Part shown: one piece after another, positions 47,136 through 59,665 of the stretch
How the letters are laid out: every line of letters starts with the position of its first letter
How positions within the stretch are numbered: the stretch's first letter is position 1
Assembly: GCA_022787425.1 (NCBI GenBank)
Contig: JALFWB010000031.1
Location: 124,001 to 188,000, forward strand
Reading direction: 5' to 3'
Length of the DNA stretch: 64,000 nt
Origin: Akkermansia sp.
GTDB taxonomy: Bacteria > Verrucomicrobiota > Verrucomicrobiia > Verrucomicrobiales > Akkermansiaceae
The notes under the pieces: model-generated
Told to the model about the DNA's origin: nothing
What the model saw: the letters and a program-made list of their open reading frames with translations, nothing else
Database searches by the model: none
Made by a program: the position numbers and the translations under genes

Positions 47136-50100
47136 ATGAAGAAAACACTGTTCATTGCTCTTTTGCTCAACGCCTCCGTATGTGCAACGGCAAGTGATGC
47201 CCTGCGTCCGCAGGCAATTATCAGCATTGAGACCGGTACTTCCTGTAATGTCAGCGGTTTCGACACATTCAAAGAGGTGTTACAGGAGGAGCAGAAAAAA
47301 TCGACGCTCGACGATCGGACTGCTGTTGTCAAAGATGGGTTCGGAACCTTGGTGCTCGATGTGGATCTGCAGATGAAGGCACCCTTGGTCTGTCGCGAGG
47401 GTTGCACCTTGATAGACGGAGCTTTTGTTCACAACAATCAGCCTTTGGACAGTCCGACCTTAACCATTGGAGGGCGTCAGGCTGAGTTGGTGCTGGACAA
47501 TGGCGCCGTATATGCACGAAGCATCTATTCCGGTAACAGCGGTTATAACACCGCTATTGTCATCGGCGGACGGGATGGTGATGGAACTCTGACCGTGAAA
47601 AACGGTTCTCTCATCACCACCACACAGCAGTTCTTCCTCGGATTTTTATCTTTGGAAACGATTGACGATAATACCGGCTCCCATGTGTGCGGTACCTATT
47701 CATCGATGGAAGGAGATACCCTGTATCGTGATGCTTATTCGCGCGAGGATCTGTTTTCCTGTGAAAATCAGGGGGAAAGAATATATCGCAGTACCGGGAC
47801 ACTAAACGTTGATAACGCAACACTTTTTGCCGGAACATCATTTTCTGCCGGTCTGTGCACGATCAACCTCACTAACGGCGCTTTGGTAATGGATGGTGTT
47901 CGTGATGTCGGTGGTGCTCAATACGGAAATTATGGTGATACCTCCTATGGTGCCACATCAATCAACATTTCCGGTGGCTCTCTCTGGCGCTCAAACAACG
48001 ATGTCTACGCTTCATGGTACGGAAAAGGAACTACACATATCTTGGTAACCGGGGAAAACTCGCGTTTCGAGAGCCTTCGTAATACCTTTTTTGGATGTTA
48101 CTCTGACACAACATTGACCACGCTGAGCGTTCAGAATGGCGGTGTTGCAAAGATAGTCGATGCGTCCATGGGCGTGTATGGAGAAACGACGGTCTCCGAA
48201 AGGCCTATCAGTGATGTGACGATTGATGCGTCCGGCCGGTATGAGGGATCTTCCATCGTGATGTGGAGTTCATCTGTTATTGAGAATCATGGTGTATTGG
48301 TTTTGAGTGACGGAGTGAAAAACGGAACCTACCGGAACGATTCCATCTATTCGCCTGCCGACCAAACAGATTGGAGCACCGTGGCGCAGAACTGGCCGGA
48401 TGACTCTGCCGGTACCCCCTTAAGCACGAGTGATGTGGAGGCTCTTCTTCGCATTTCCGGCGGTCGCTTTTTCAACGGAAGCACCGGAACGGTTGATGTG
48501 GAAGAGGTGTATATGGACGCCGGATCACTCGAGAATGACGGAAGCATGAGTACCGGGGAGCAGAGCCTGGTGGGCGGCACCCTGATCAACCGAGGCAGCA
48601 TCACGGCATCGGGCGATGTTACCAACAGCGGGGCCGAGTTGCACCTCTACGGCACACTGAAAACCACGGGCAGTTTCAGCGGCACCGGCAGCACTATTCT
48701 GCACATCGATGAGAACACAGCCTCCGACATCGTGATGATCACGGCAGATACTGCCTCCTCCGATGATTCCTACATCAGTGTGCAACTTCAGCTGGATCAG
48801 GGGCAGAAGATGATCGGCCGACACTACGACTTCTTCGACAATGGAGGTACACTGCAAACTCTGGGGACCAACCGGGTTACAGCCTTGTCCGGCGAGAACG
48901 ATGCGGCGATTACCTGGACGACAGACGGCTCGGGAAATGTTACGCTTGGGGGCGGCATTCTCCACATTCTCGGCACCGGTGCCACAGCATCGGGTATCAG
49001 CGGCTGCACCATTGCTTATTGGCTTTCCCCGGAGACCGTAGAGGATGTTGATGCCGGTGACTACACCTCTACCATCAGTGCCAAGGATCAGGAAACCATC
49101 ACTGACAACGGTACGCAATATATCAGCGATGGCGACAGCTCCGAGAACCCATCGTTGAAGGCTATCTATACGGAGAACGTGAGCACGAACCACGCCAGCA
49201 CCACCATTGCCCTGCTCAAGAAGGAGAGTGACAACGCCTTCAGTCTGCAGGATACCCAGGGCCGCATTCTGCTGATGCAAGAAGATACTCTCCATGAGGG
49301 CAACGGCATCGACACCTCGTTCATCGGTTTTGACAGCACCGATTCGGGTGACACGGTGACGATCAATAATGTCACCTATCAAAAAGAGGAGGTCGATATC
49401 GTCAGAGTGACCGGGAATGAGACCCTCAAGGACTTGACACTCAACGCCGGACAGCGCTTGGATGTGGTCGCGGGTGCCTCCCTGACCATACAGAACTCTG
49501 TCGTCAACATCGGCGGGACTGAGCTGAAGAACTTTGAGGACTTCTCGCCCGACGATTCGGACACCCCTGTGAGCCTGCCGGAGGACATCGACCTTGCAAG
49601 CCGCGACAGCAAGTTGGATGGTACGATCATTCTGGACGGCGGTCAACTGTATGGCAAGCAGCTTACAGGAGGCAATACAACAGGGAGCATCACCGGCAGC
49701 GAGACAACGGTGATCGCCATGAAGGACAGCAAGTTGGGCAGCAGCGCGCCTGATGCCATGCGCGTGGCGCTCACCAACAGCAGCGTCTCCGGCACGGGAA
49801 CGATGAACAAGGTGAGCATGAGCGGCGGCTCGCTGACCATCGGTAACTCCCCCGGGAAGATGACCATTGCTGATTCCGAGTTCAGCGACAGCACCTGGAG
49901 CTTTTACTTTATCACCGATGCGACATGGAATGTGACCGGTGCTAACACGACCACGAACCCGGATGACGGCGCCTTCTCCCAGCTTGTTGTCGGCAACGGT
50001 AACAGTGCCTCGGGTATCACTGTTAAGATCCGTTATGAGGATGCAGCCGGGGTGGACAAGACCAAGGACGACTTTGAGCCCGTGCTCGGCGCAGGCTTCA

Positions 50101-51206
50101 GCGTCAAGCTGATTGACAACGCTCAGTCCCTGACCCTCGGCGGCGGCAACACGGTGGATGCCTCCACCCTGCCGACCCTGCAGGCCGGCCTGCTGTGGGA
50201 TACCACGCGCCTCTTCTCTACGGGTAGCTTGTATGTCATCCATGATATGGTGGCCGACGCCGGCCGCATTGCCAACACTCTGGTGAGCGCGGCGGATACA
50301 ACGGTATCCTTCGGACGCCTGGCCCGCGACCATGCCAAGGATGCGCGCCGCAGCGGCGTCAATGCCTGGGTGAGTGGATTCGGTACCTACCTGAACCACT
50401 CCAACGCGGGCGGCCGCACCGGCTTCGAGTACAACACACACGGTTATGCCGTGGGGGTGGATACCGAGCTGAGCAAGGGACTGGTGACCGGTGTGGGCTT
50501 CGGGCAGAGCTTCGGCAAGCACAAGCCCAACCGAGGCGATGCCTTCTACAACGCCGGGGAGATCGACCAAGACGGCCTGCTGGCGGGCATTTACGCCTCG
50601 CAGACCTTCGACTGCCGCAAGAGCGATGACACCGTGGAGCTGGACGGCTATGTGGCCTACGGTCGCTACGATAACAAGAGCAAGCGCACCTGTGTGATCA
50701 ACGGTACACAGGCCAATGCCGACTGGAAGGAGGACACCATGGCCGCAGCGGTCAGCCTCACCCGCCGCATCAAGCTGCCGGAGAACGCCGAGCTGACTCC
50801 CTACGTCGGCGCGGAGTACCGCTGGGCGAACATGAAGGACGCCATCGAGCGCAATCGCTCCGCCGTGCGCTACGAGGGGACCTCCTACCAAAACCTGTCG
50901 CTGAGCGTGGGTATTGGGTGCAACAAGACCTACTCCCTGACGCCGACGCAGAAACTGACACCCTACGCAAGCCTGGCCTATGTAGGCGATGTGATGCGCA
51001 AGGATGCCAAGGTGACGGCCCACACGCCCTCCGGTGAGACGGTGGTTGATAAATCGGCCCCGCACGGCCGCAGCGCGCTGCAAGTGCGCGTGGGCGCGGT
51101 GTGGCAGGTCACGGACTCCTGGTCCATCCACGCAGGCTACACGGGTGAAATTCGCTACGGAGCAGACGACCACAGCGCGAACGTGGGCGTAAGCTACAGC
51201 TTCTGA
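47136..51206 (+). CDS. type Va-like autotransporter (beta-helix passenger plus C-terminal autotransporter barrel)
   Basis: Signal peptide, repetitive Gly/Ser/Thr/Asn-rich passenger, C-terminal barrel domain ending in aromatic YSF. Confidence 0.9.
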   Translation: MKKTLFIALLLNASVCATASDALRPQAIISIETGTSCNVSGFDTFKEVLQEEQKKSTLDDRTAVVKDGFGTLVLDVDLQMKAPLVCREGCTLIDGAFVHNNQPLDSPTLTIGGRQAELVLDNGAVYARSIYSGNSGYNTAIVIGGRDGDGTLTVKNGSLITTTQQFFLGFLSLETIDDNTGSHVCGTYSSMEGDTLYRDAYSREDLFSCENQGERIYRSTGTLNVDNATLFAGTSFSAGLCTINLTNGALVMDGVRDVGGAQYGNYGDTSYGATSINISGGSLWRSNNDVYASWYGKGTTHILVTGENSRFESLRNTFFGCYSDTTLTTLSVQNGGVAKIVDASMGVYGETTVSERPISDVTIDASGRYEGSSIVMWSSSVIENHGVLVLSDGVKNGTYRNDSIYSPADQTDWSTVAQNWPDDSAGTPLSTSDVEALLRISGGRFFNGSTGTVDVEEVYMDAGSLENDGSMSTGEQSLVGGTLINRGSITASGDVTNSGAELHLYGTLKTTGSFSGTGSTILHIDENTASDIVMITADTASSDDSYISVQLQLDQGQKMIGRHYDFFDNGGTLQTLGTNRVTALSGENDAAITWTTDGSGNVTLGGGILHILGTGATASGISGCTIAYWLSPETVEDVDAGDYTSTISAKDQETITDNGTQYISDGDSSENPSLKAIYTENVSTNHASTTIALLKKESDNAFSLQDTQGRILLMQEDTLHEGNGIDTSFIGFDSTDSGDTVTINNVTYQKEEVDIVRVTGNETLKDLTLNAGQRLDVVAGASLTIQNSVVNIGGTELKNFEDFSPDDSDTPVSLPEDIDLASRDSKLDGTIILDGGQLYGKQLTGGNTTGSITGSETTVIAMKDSKLGSSAPDAMRVALTNSSVSGTGTMNKVSMSGGSLTIGNSPGKMTIADSEFSDSTWSFYFITDATWNVTGANTTTNPDDGAFSQLVVGNGNSASGITVKIRYEDAAGVDKTKDDFEPVLGAGFSVKLIDNAQSLTLGGGNTVDASTLPTLQAGLLWDTTRLFSTGSLYVIHDMVADAGRIANTLVSAADTTVSFGRLARDHAKDARRSGVNAWVSGFGTYLNHSNAGGRTGFEYNTHGYAVGVDTELSKGLVTGVGFGQSFGKHKPNRGDAFYNAGEIDQDGLLAGIYASQTFDCRKSDDTVELDGYVAYGRYDNKSKRTCVINGTQANADWKEDTMAAAVSLTRRIKLPENAELTPYVGAEYRWANMKDAIERNRSAVRYEGTSYQNLSLSVGIGCNKTYSLTPTQKLTPYASLAYVGDVMRKDAKVTAHTPSGETVVDKSAPHGRSALQVRVGAVWQVTDSWSIHAGYTGEIRYGADDHSANVGVSYSF

Positions 51207-51227
51207 TCCCGCCCGCCGAGCGATCCG

Positions 51228-51258
51228 GGGGCCTGCTGCACACCACTGCGGCAGGCCC
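51228..51258 (+). terminator. hairpin downstream of autotransporter (terminator-like, no clear U-tract)
   Basis: GGGCCTGC...GCAGGCCC. Confidence 0.5.
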
Positions 51259-51357
51259 TCATGATTTCCTCGCTACCTCCGGAAGAAGGCATGTGGATTT
51301 TGGAAAATCCCTCACGACCCCGGCTGCAATTTGTCCCGAATTGAGTGGGGAAAGGGC

Positions 51358-51386
51358 TTGACCGCGGGCGGGGAGTGCGCTACACT
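51358..51386 (+). promoter_or_regulatory. promoter TTGACC-N17-TACACT, 6 nt from ATG
   Basis: Direct reading. Confidence 0.65.
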
Positions 51387-51392
51387 GGGCGC

Positions 51393-52007
51393 ATGGTCGT
51401 AGATTATCATGGAGAACAGGTGCTGGTGGTGCCCCGCGAGGCATTTGAGGCTGTCGGAGCTTTCAATGGGGTACGCATGAACCCGCAGGATTACCTCGCG
51501 GCCTTTCTGCGTCCGGGGGTGGCGCGCTACATGGACCGCGCGCAGGCAGAGGAGAATCCGCAGTTCAAGCAGCTGATCGCCTATGCTATCTTTACCCATG
51601 CGGGACGCGTGCTGGCCTACACCCGCACGGCCAAGGGCAACGAGACACGCCTGCACGATAAGATGTCCGTGGGCATCGGCGGGCACATCAACCCCGTGGA
51701 TGGACTGGCGGACAGTGTGGAGACCTACTTGGCCGGGGTGGAGCGTGAGATTCGGGAGGAGATCACCTTCTCCGGCACAGCGAAGCAGCGTCTGTACGCC
51801 GTCATCAACGACGACACCAACAGCGTGGGCTCCGTGCATCTGGGGATTGTACACCGCTTTGAGTTGGACAGCGAAGAGGTGGCACCCAACGAGAAAGCCT
51901 TGGCCCAATTAGCTTTCCGCAGCCCGGCAGAGCTGAATGGCCCGCTGCGCGACCGCTTGGAGTCCTGGTCGGCCATCTGCGTGCAGGCCTTGGTACAGGA
52001 GGGTTGA
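51393..52007 (+). CDS. NUDIX-domain protein
   Basis: GGHINPVDG...VEREIREEITF Nudix-box-like motif. Confidence 0.75.
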   Translation: MVVDYHGEQVLVVPREAFEAVGAFNGVRMNPQDYLAAFLRPGVARYMDRAQAEENPQFKQLIAYAIFTHAGRVLAYTRTAKGNETRLHDKMSVGIGGHINPVDGLADSVETYLAGVEREIREEITFSGTAKQRLYAVINDDTNSVGSVHLGIVHRFELDSEEVAPNEKALAQLAFRSPAELNGPLRDRLESWSAICVQALVQEG

Positions 52008-52012
52008 AACAA

Positions 52013-52045
52013 CCCCGCCGCGGGCACGGAGGCGGCGCGGCGGGG
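52013..52045 (+). terminator. GC-rich hairpin (bidirectional terminator-like)
   Basis: CCCCGCCGCG...CGCGGCGGGG. Confidence 0.55.
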
Positions 52046-52067
52046 TAAACGATCAGGAGACGGGGAA

Positions 52068-52652
52068 TCAGCCTTGGCACATCTCGCGGCGCAGACGCGT
52101 CACTTCTTCCGACTTGCCCAAGTAGCAACCCAAGGCGAAGCCGAATTCAGCCGCTGCGCAGGGCCCCTTGCCGGTGACAATGTTGGCATCCGTACAAGTG
52201 GGCTCTTGGCACACTGCAGCGGAGGCCAAATCCGCCTGCACGGAGGGGTAGCAGGTCACGCGACGCCCCTTGATGACACCGGCGGCCTCCAAGGCCAAAG
52301 GCGCGGCGCAGATGGCAGCCACGAGTTTGCCGGCAGCATTCATCTCGCGCACAATCTTCAGCACCGCCGGGGTGTCCCGCAGGGTCCAGGAAGCCGGACC
52401 ACCGGGCAAGATGACTCCACTGAAGCAGGCGGAATCCACATCCACCAGCAGCATGTCAGCCCGCATGGTGATGCCGTGCGCGCCCTCTACGTTGCGACTC
52501 TGCAGACCCGCCATCGTAACGGGGATGCCCAAGCGGCGCAGGATGTCCACGGGTGCTGTAAGCTCCATTTCCTCAAATCCCGGGCACATGACCACGAGGA
52601 GGGGGTCAGCACTTGCACTCTCCGGCTTCAAATCCGTTTTCAATGCGGTCAT
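52068..52652 (-). CDS. DJ-1/PfpI family protein
   Basis: CPGFEEMELTAPVDILRR, ILPGGPASWTLRDTP, AAICAAPLALEAAGVIKGRRVTCYPS. Confidence 0.92.
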   Translation of the reverse strand: MTALKTDLKPESASADPLLVVMCPGFEEMELTAPVDILRRLGIPVTMAGLQSRNVEGAHGITMRADMLLVDVDSACFSGVILPGGPASWTLRDTPAVLKIVREMNAAGKLVAAICAAPLALEAAGVIKGRRVTCYPSVQADLASAAVCQEPTCTDANIVTGKGPCAAAEFGFALGCYLGKSEEVTRLRREMCQG

Positions 52653-52658
52653 GGTGCT

Positions 52659-53771
52659 TCAGCAGGCGGGGGTGGCAGAAAGAGCGGCAATGATGGCAGA
52701 ACCCATTTCGGCGGTGGAGACGCGCTTCTCCCCATCCGCGCCGGTGGCCAAATCTGCCGTGCGGTATCCGGAGGCGATGGCACTGCGGACAGCTGCCTCG
52801 ATGGCATCGGCAGCGGCGTTTTCCCGACAGGTGTAACGCAACAGCATGGCCAAGGACAAAATCTGAGCAATGGGGTTGGCTATGCCCTTGCCCGCAATGT
52901 CCGGAGCAGAACCGCCGGAGGGCTCATACAGACCGAAGGTGGTGCCGCCGTTGCAGCAGAGGGAGGCGCTGGGAAGCACGCCGATGGAGCCGCAGACCAT
53001 GGCCATCTCATCCGTCAGGATATCGCCGAAGGTGTTTTCCGTCACGAACACATCGAACTGCTTGGGGTTCTTCACCAGCTGCATGGCGGCGTTGTCCACA
53101 TACATATGCGTCAGCTCCACATCGGGGTACTCGCGAGCAATCTCATTCATCACCTCGCGCCACATGACAGAGGAGCTGAGTACGTTCGCCTTATCCACAC
53201 TGCACAGACGCTTGTTGCGCCCGCGCGCAGCGGCAAAGGCCACATGGGCAATGCGCTCCACTTCTGCGCGCTTGTACACCATGGTATCCAGCGCGATGAT
53301 CTCGCCGTCCCGCTCGCCGTAGAACTTGGGCTGCCCGAAGTACATGCCGCCGGTGAGCTCGCGCACGCAGAGCATGTCGAAGCCGCCGGCGATGACGGAG
53401 GGCTTGAGGGGCGAGGCCTCCGCCAGCTCCGGCAGGCACAGACCGGGGCGCAGGTTGGCATACAGGGAAAAGTGCTTGCGCAGCGGCAGCAGGGCCCCGC
53501 GCTCCGGCCTCTCATCCGGCGGCAGGGTGTCCCACTTGGGGCCGCCCACGGAACCGAAAAGGATGGCATCTGCCGCCTCGCAGGCCGCTAGGGTTGTCTC
53601 CGGCAGGGCCTTGCCGCAAGCATCGATGCCCGCACCACCCACGGGACAGGCCGTCCGCTCGGTCTTGAAGTTAAAGCGGGCCTCCGCGGAATCCAACACG
53701 CGCAGAGCCTCGTGCATCACCTCCGGGCCGATCCCATCGCCCGCCAATACTGCTATTCTGTAGGTGTTCAT
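52659..53771 (-). CDS. leuB: 3-isopropylmalate dehydrogenase
   Basis: [54 protein letters not shown]. Confidence 0.93.
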   Translation of the reverse strand: MNTYRIAVLAGDGIGPEVMHEALRVLDSAEARFNFKTERTACPVGGAGIDACGKALPETTLAACEAADAILFGSVGGPKWDTLPPDERPERGALLPLRKHFSLYANLRPGLCLPELAEASPLKPSVIAGGFDMLCVRELTGGMYFGQPKFYGERDGEIIALDTMVYKRAEVERIAHVAFAAARGRNKRLCSVDKANVLSSSVMWREVMNEIAREYPDVELTHMYVDNAAMQLVKNPKQFDVFVTENTFGDILTDEMAMVCGSIGVLPSASLCCNGGTTFGLYEPSGGSAPDIAGKGIANPIAQILSLAMLLRYTCRENAAADAIEAAVRSAIASGYRTADLATGADGEKRVSTAEMGSAIIAALSATPAC

Positions 53772-53832
53772 CGTTCGAAGGCAGCATACTCCCCTGCACG
53801 CACTTTGTCAAGTGCTCTCTGCGTTGCCGGGA

Positions 53833-53896
53833 GCGGCAAAATGTCGCACACTCAACGCGACACTTTGTCCACCAAGCGCGGCAAAATGTCGCACAC
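53833..53896. promoter_or_regulatory. repeated dyads upstream of dnaK (candidate enhancer-binding-protein sites)
   Basis: GCGGCAAAATGTCGCACAC at 53833-53851 and 53878-53896; inverted partner GCGACACTTTGTCC at 53857-53870; TGTCGC-N9-GCGACA dyad 53842-53862. Confidence 0.7.
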
Positions 53897-53943
53897 AGGG
53901 CTAAGAATTGCGAAAATTCGTTGAAAATACAGGCATTTCAGAG

Positions 53944-53960
53944 TTGGCACGGTCTTTGCA
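53944..53960 (+). promoter_or_regulatory. sigma-54 (RpoN) -24/-12 promoter upstream of dnaK
   Basis: TTGGCACGGTCTTTGCA: GG-N10-GC with TGGCACG-N4-TTGCA consensus. Confidence 0.8.
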
Positions 53961-53973
53961 AGGATAGGGGTAA

Positions 53974-55938
<1,965 letters not shown>

Positions 55939-55946
55939 CCCCCTAT

Positions 55947-55974
55947 CCCCCGGGCGGGCAGCCCTGCCCGGGGG
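55947..55974 (+). other. dnaK-groES intercistronic hairpin
   Basis: CCCCCGGGC-N10-GCCCGGGGG, 9-bp GC-only stem, no U-tract. Confidence 0.7.
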
Positions 55975-56013
55975 AACCAGAACAAACCTTTTTAACCAAA
56001 AACAAACAAGACC

Positions 56014-57992
<1,979 letters not shown>

Positions 57993-58020
57993 GCCCCCTC
58001 CCCTTACACCTCAACTTTCA

Positions 58021-58050
58021 GCGCGGTCCCTCCCCGGGGCCGCGCTTTTT
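58021..58050 (+). terminator. intrinsic terminator after groEL
   Basis: GCGCGG...CCGCGC followed by TTTTT. Confidence 0.8.
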
Positions 58051-58094
58051 GAATGCCGTGGCTACCCGGAGACTACGCCGGGAGTCTCCGGCGG

Positions 58095-58352
58095 TCAGTT
58101 TCCCAGCAGGTCTTTCAGTTTGTCCACAAGGTCGATGCCCATGCCGAGTTTGACGGTGAGGTAGATGACGCAAAGCATGAAGATCATGGAGATGATATTG
58201 CGCAGGAGGCGTTGAAGGCGCCAGAAAAGGGCGAGGCCGGCGAGGATGCCGCCCCAAGGGGTGGCGGAGCTCCAAGAGCCGTCCCACAGGTTTTGCCAGA
58301 GGCTCGGTGCGTTTTGGGCGGCTTGGGCCGCGATGTCTGCTAATCCCAACAT
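58095..58352 (-). CDS. small membrane protein of unknown function
   Basis: 85 aa ORF with hydrophobic segment; TTGAAA-N17-TATGGT promoter 9 nt upstream of ATG. Confidence 0.6.
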   Translation of the reverse strand: MLGLADIAAQAAQNAPSLWQNLWDGSWSSATPWGGILAGLALFWRLQRLLRNIISMIFMLCVIYLTVKLGMGIDLVDKLKDLLGN

Positions 58353-58514
58353 GCGGGGGGCACCATAGCACAGGTCGGTGTTTTTTTCAAGTGCGGATCG
58401 GTGCCTTTTTTGACGAAAAGGTGTAGAAAAGGGCCGAGGATTACGTTCTTATGGGTGAGGGCGGGCCGAGGTCGGCCTCCTTCATCAGAAAACAATCCCA
58501 CCTTTCGTTTCAGT

Positions 58515-59120
58515 ATGAACAAGACAATCATCATGACCTTGGCTGCCGCGCTGATGGTGCCGGCAATGGCCAACGAGGACCAGCCCCAGGTGCCCGCTCA
58601 GGCTCCTGTTTGCAAGCAGCAGCCCGGCCGCCCCGGCCGTCATTTAAACCCGGAGCGCCACAAGGAGATGCTCGAGAAGTTCGATGCCGACAAGGACGGC
58701 AAGCTCTCCGATGAGGAGCGCAAGGCTGCCCGTGAGGCCATGAAGGATGCCCACGGCCAGCGTGGCGACAAGGGCCCCCGTGGTCCGCGCCCGGAGGGTG
58801 CCGCCGAAGGCCGTCCCGAGGGTTGCCCCGGCAATGCTGAGGGTCGTCCCGGTCGCCCCGGTCCTCGCTTCAACCCGGAGCAGCGCAAGGAGATGCTCGA
58901 GAAGTTCGACGCCGACAAGGACGGCAAGCTCTCTGATGAGGAGCGCAAGGCTGCCCGTGAGGCCATGAAGGATGCCCACGGCCAGCGTGGCGACAAGGGC
59001 CCCCGCGGTCCGCGTGCCGGCAAGCACGACCGCCCCGGTGCTCCCGCCCCGGAGGGTGCCCCTGCTCCCGCTCCTGCGCCCGAGGCCGCTCCGGCCCCTG
59101 CAGATTCTGTTGCTGAGTGA
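58515..59120 (+). CDS. secreted EF-hand repeat protein
   Basis: Signal peptide (MNKTIIMTLAAALMVPAMA); two DADKDGKLSDEE EF-hand loops in near-identical units; GPRGPR and Pro/Ala-rich linkers. Confidence 0.85.
   Translation: MNKTIIMTLAAALMVPAMANEDQPQVPAQAPVCKQQPGRPGRHLNPERHKEMLEKFDADKDGKLSDEERKAAREAMKDAHGQRGDKGPRGPRPEGAAEGRPEGCPGNAEGRPGRPGPRFNPEQRKEMLEKFDADKDGKLSDEERKAAREAMKDAHGQRGDKGPRGPRAGKHDRPGAPAPEGAPAPAPAPEAAPAPADSVAE
58650..59015 (+). repeat. tandem in-frame 225-bp-period repeat within the EF-hand gene
   Basis: CAAGGAGATGCTCGAGAAGTTCGA... at 58661 and 58886, nearly identical over about 130 bp. Confidence 0.85.
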
Positions 59121-59150
59121 GTTGTGCTTTCCGCACGAATTGAAAACGCC

Positions 59151-59180
59151 GGGAGGCGGGGGATATACCCCTGCCTCCCG
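59151..59180. terminator. hairpin between EF-hand gene and AP2-like gene
   Basis: CGGGAGGCGGGG...CCCCTGCCTCCCG. Confidence 0.55.
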
Positions 59181-59205
59181 AAACGTGTATGCTGCCGGGG
59201 CGGCG

Positions 59206-59478
59206 TTATTCCGCCAGCTTGTGCTCCACCTGCATGGTGGGGCGAATGCCGTTCTGGAAGCGCTCGAACACGCCGCGCGGGTCATCCGGTGTCTCCTTGA
59301 GAGCGGCGTAGATGCGCTCACGCATTTCCAAAGCAGCCTGAAGGGCAGCCTCCTCGCTACCGTATTGACGGTCCGAGAAGTACTTTGTGAACTGGTTCCA
59401 GCGGCGGCAGATGCTGAGGCGCCAGCCCTGGAATGAGGTGGTTTCGTATGTGTAGCGGGTTATGTTACGCTGGGTCAT
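59206..59478 (-). CDS. standalone AP2-like DNA-binding domain protein
   Basis: ITRYTYETTSFQGWRLSICRRWNQFTKYFSDRQYGSEEAALQAALEMRERI resembles the AP2 domain pattern (GWRxxIxR...KxFSDxxYGxxExALxxA). Confidence 0.6.
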   Translation of the reverse strand: MTQRNITRYTYETTSFQGWRLSICRRWNQFTKYFSDRQYGSEEAALQAALEMRERIYAALKETPDDPRGVFERFQNGIRPTMQVEHKLAE

Positions 59479-59501
59479 GATTCGGGATATGTTATCGGTT
59501 G

Positions 59502-59522
59502 TATAGCCCAACTTGGGCTATA
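59502..59522. promoter_or_regulatory. 21-bp perfect palindrome TATAGCCCAA-C-TTGGGCTATA, operator-like
   Basis: Direct reading; about 24 bp upstream of the AP2-like start codon on the minus strand. Confidence 0.65.
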
Positions 59523-59631
59523 TTGTTTAGAGTCAGAAACCCTGCGATTCATTCAATCTTTTTTCTAAAAAAATTAAAATAGTCCTGTTAGAATTAGAAC
59601 TCCTCAAAATACCGATTGGGGCACAAAGGGC

Positions 59632-59661
59632 TTGACAGCGGGCATATTTGTGGCATAAATA
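59632..59661 (+). promoter_or_regulatory. fmt promoter TTGACA-N18-TAAATA, 4 nt from ATG
   Basis: Direct reading. Confidence 0.6.
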
Positions 59662-59665
59662 GTGC

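Noticed and set aside
48525-51173. 882-aa minus-strand ORF opposite the autotransporter
   Set aside because: Shadow ORF; low-complexity composition typical of antisense frames, no recognisable domain.
59651-59665. TGGCATAAATAGTGC upstream of fmt as a sigma-54 promoter
   Set aside because: GG-N10-GC is present but the GC would sit immediately against the start codon and TTGC is absent; TTGACA-N18-TAAATA explains the site better.
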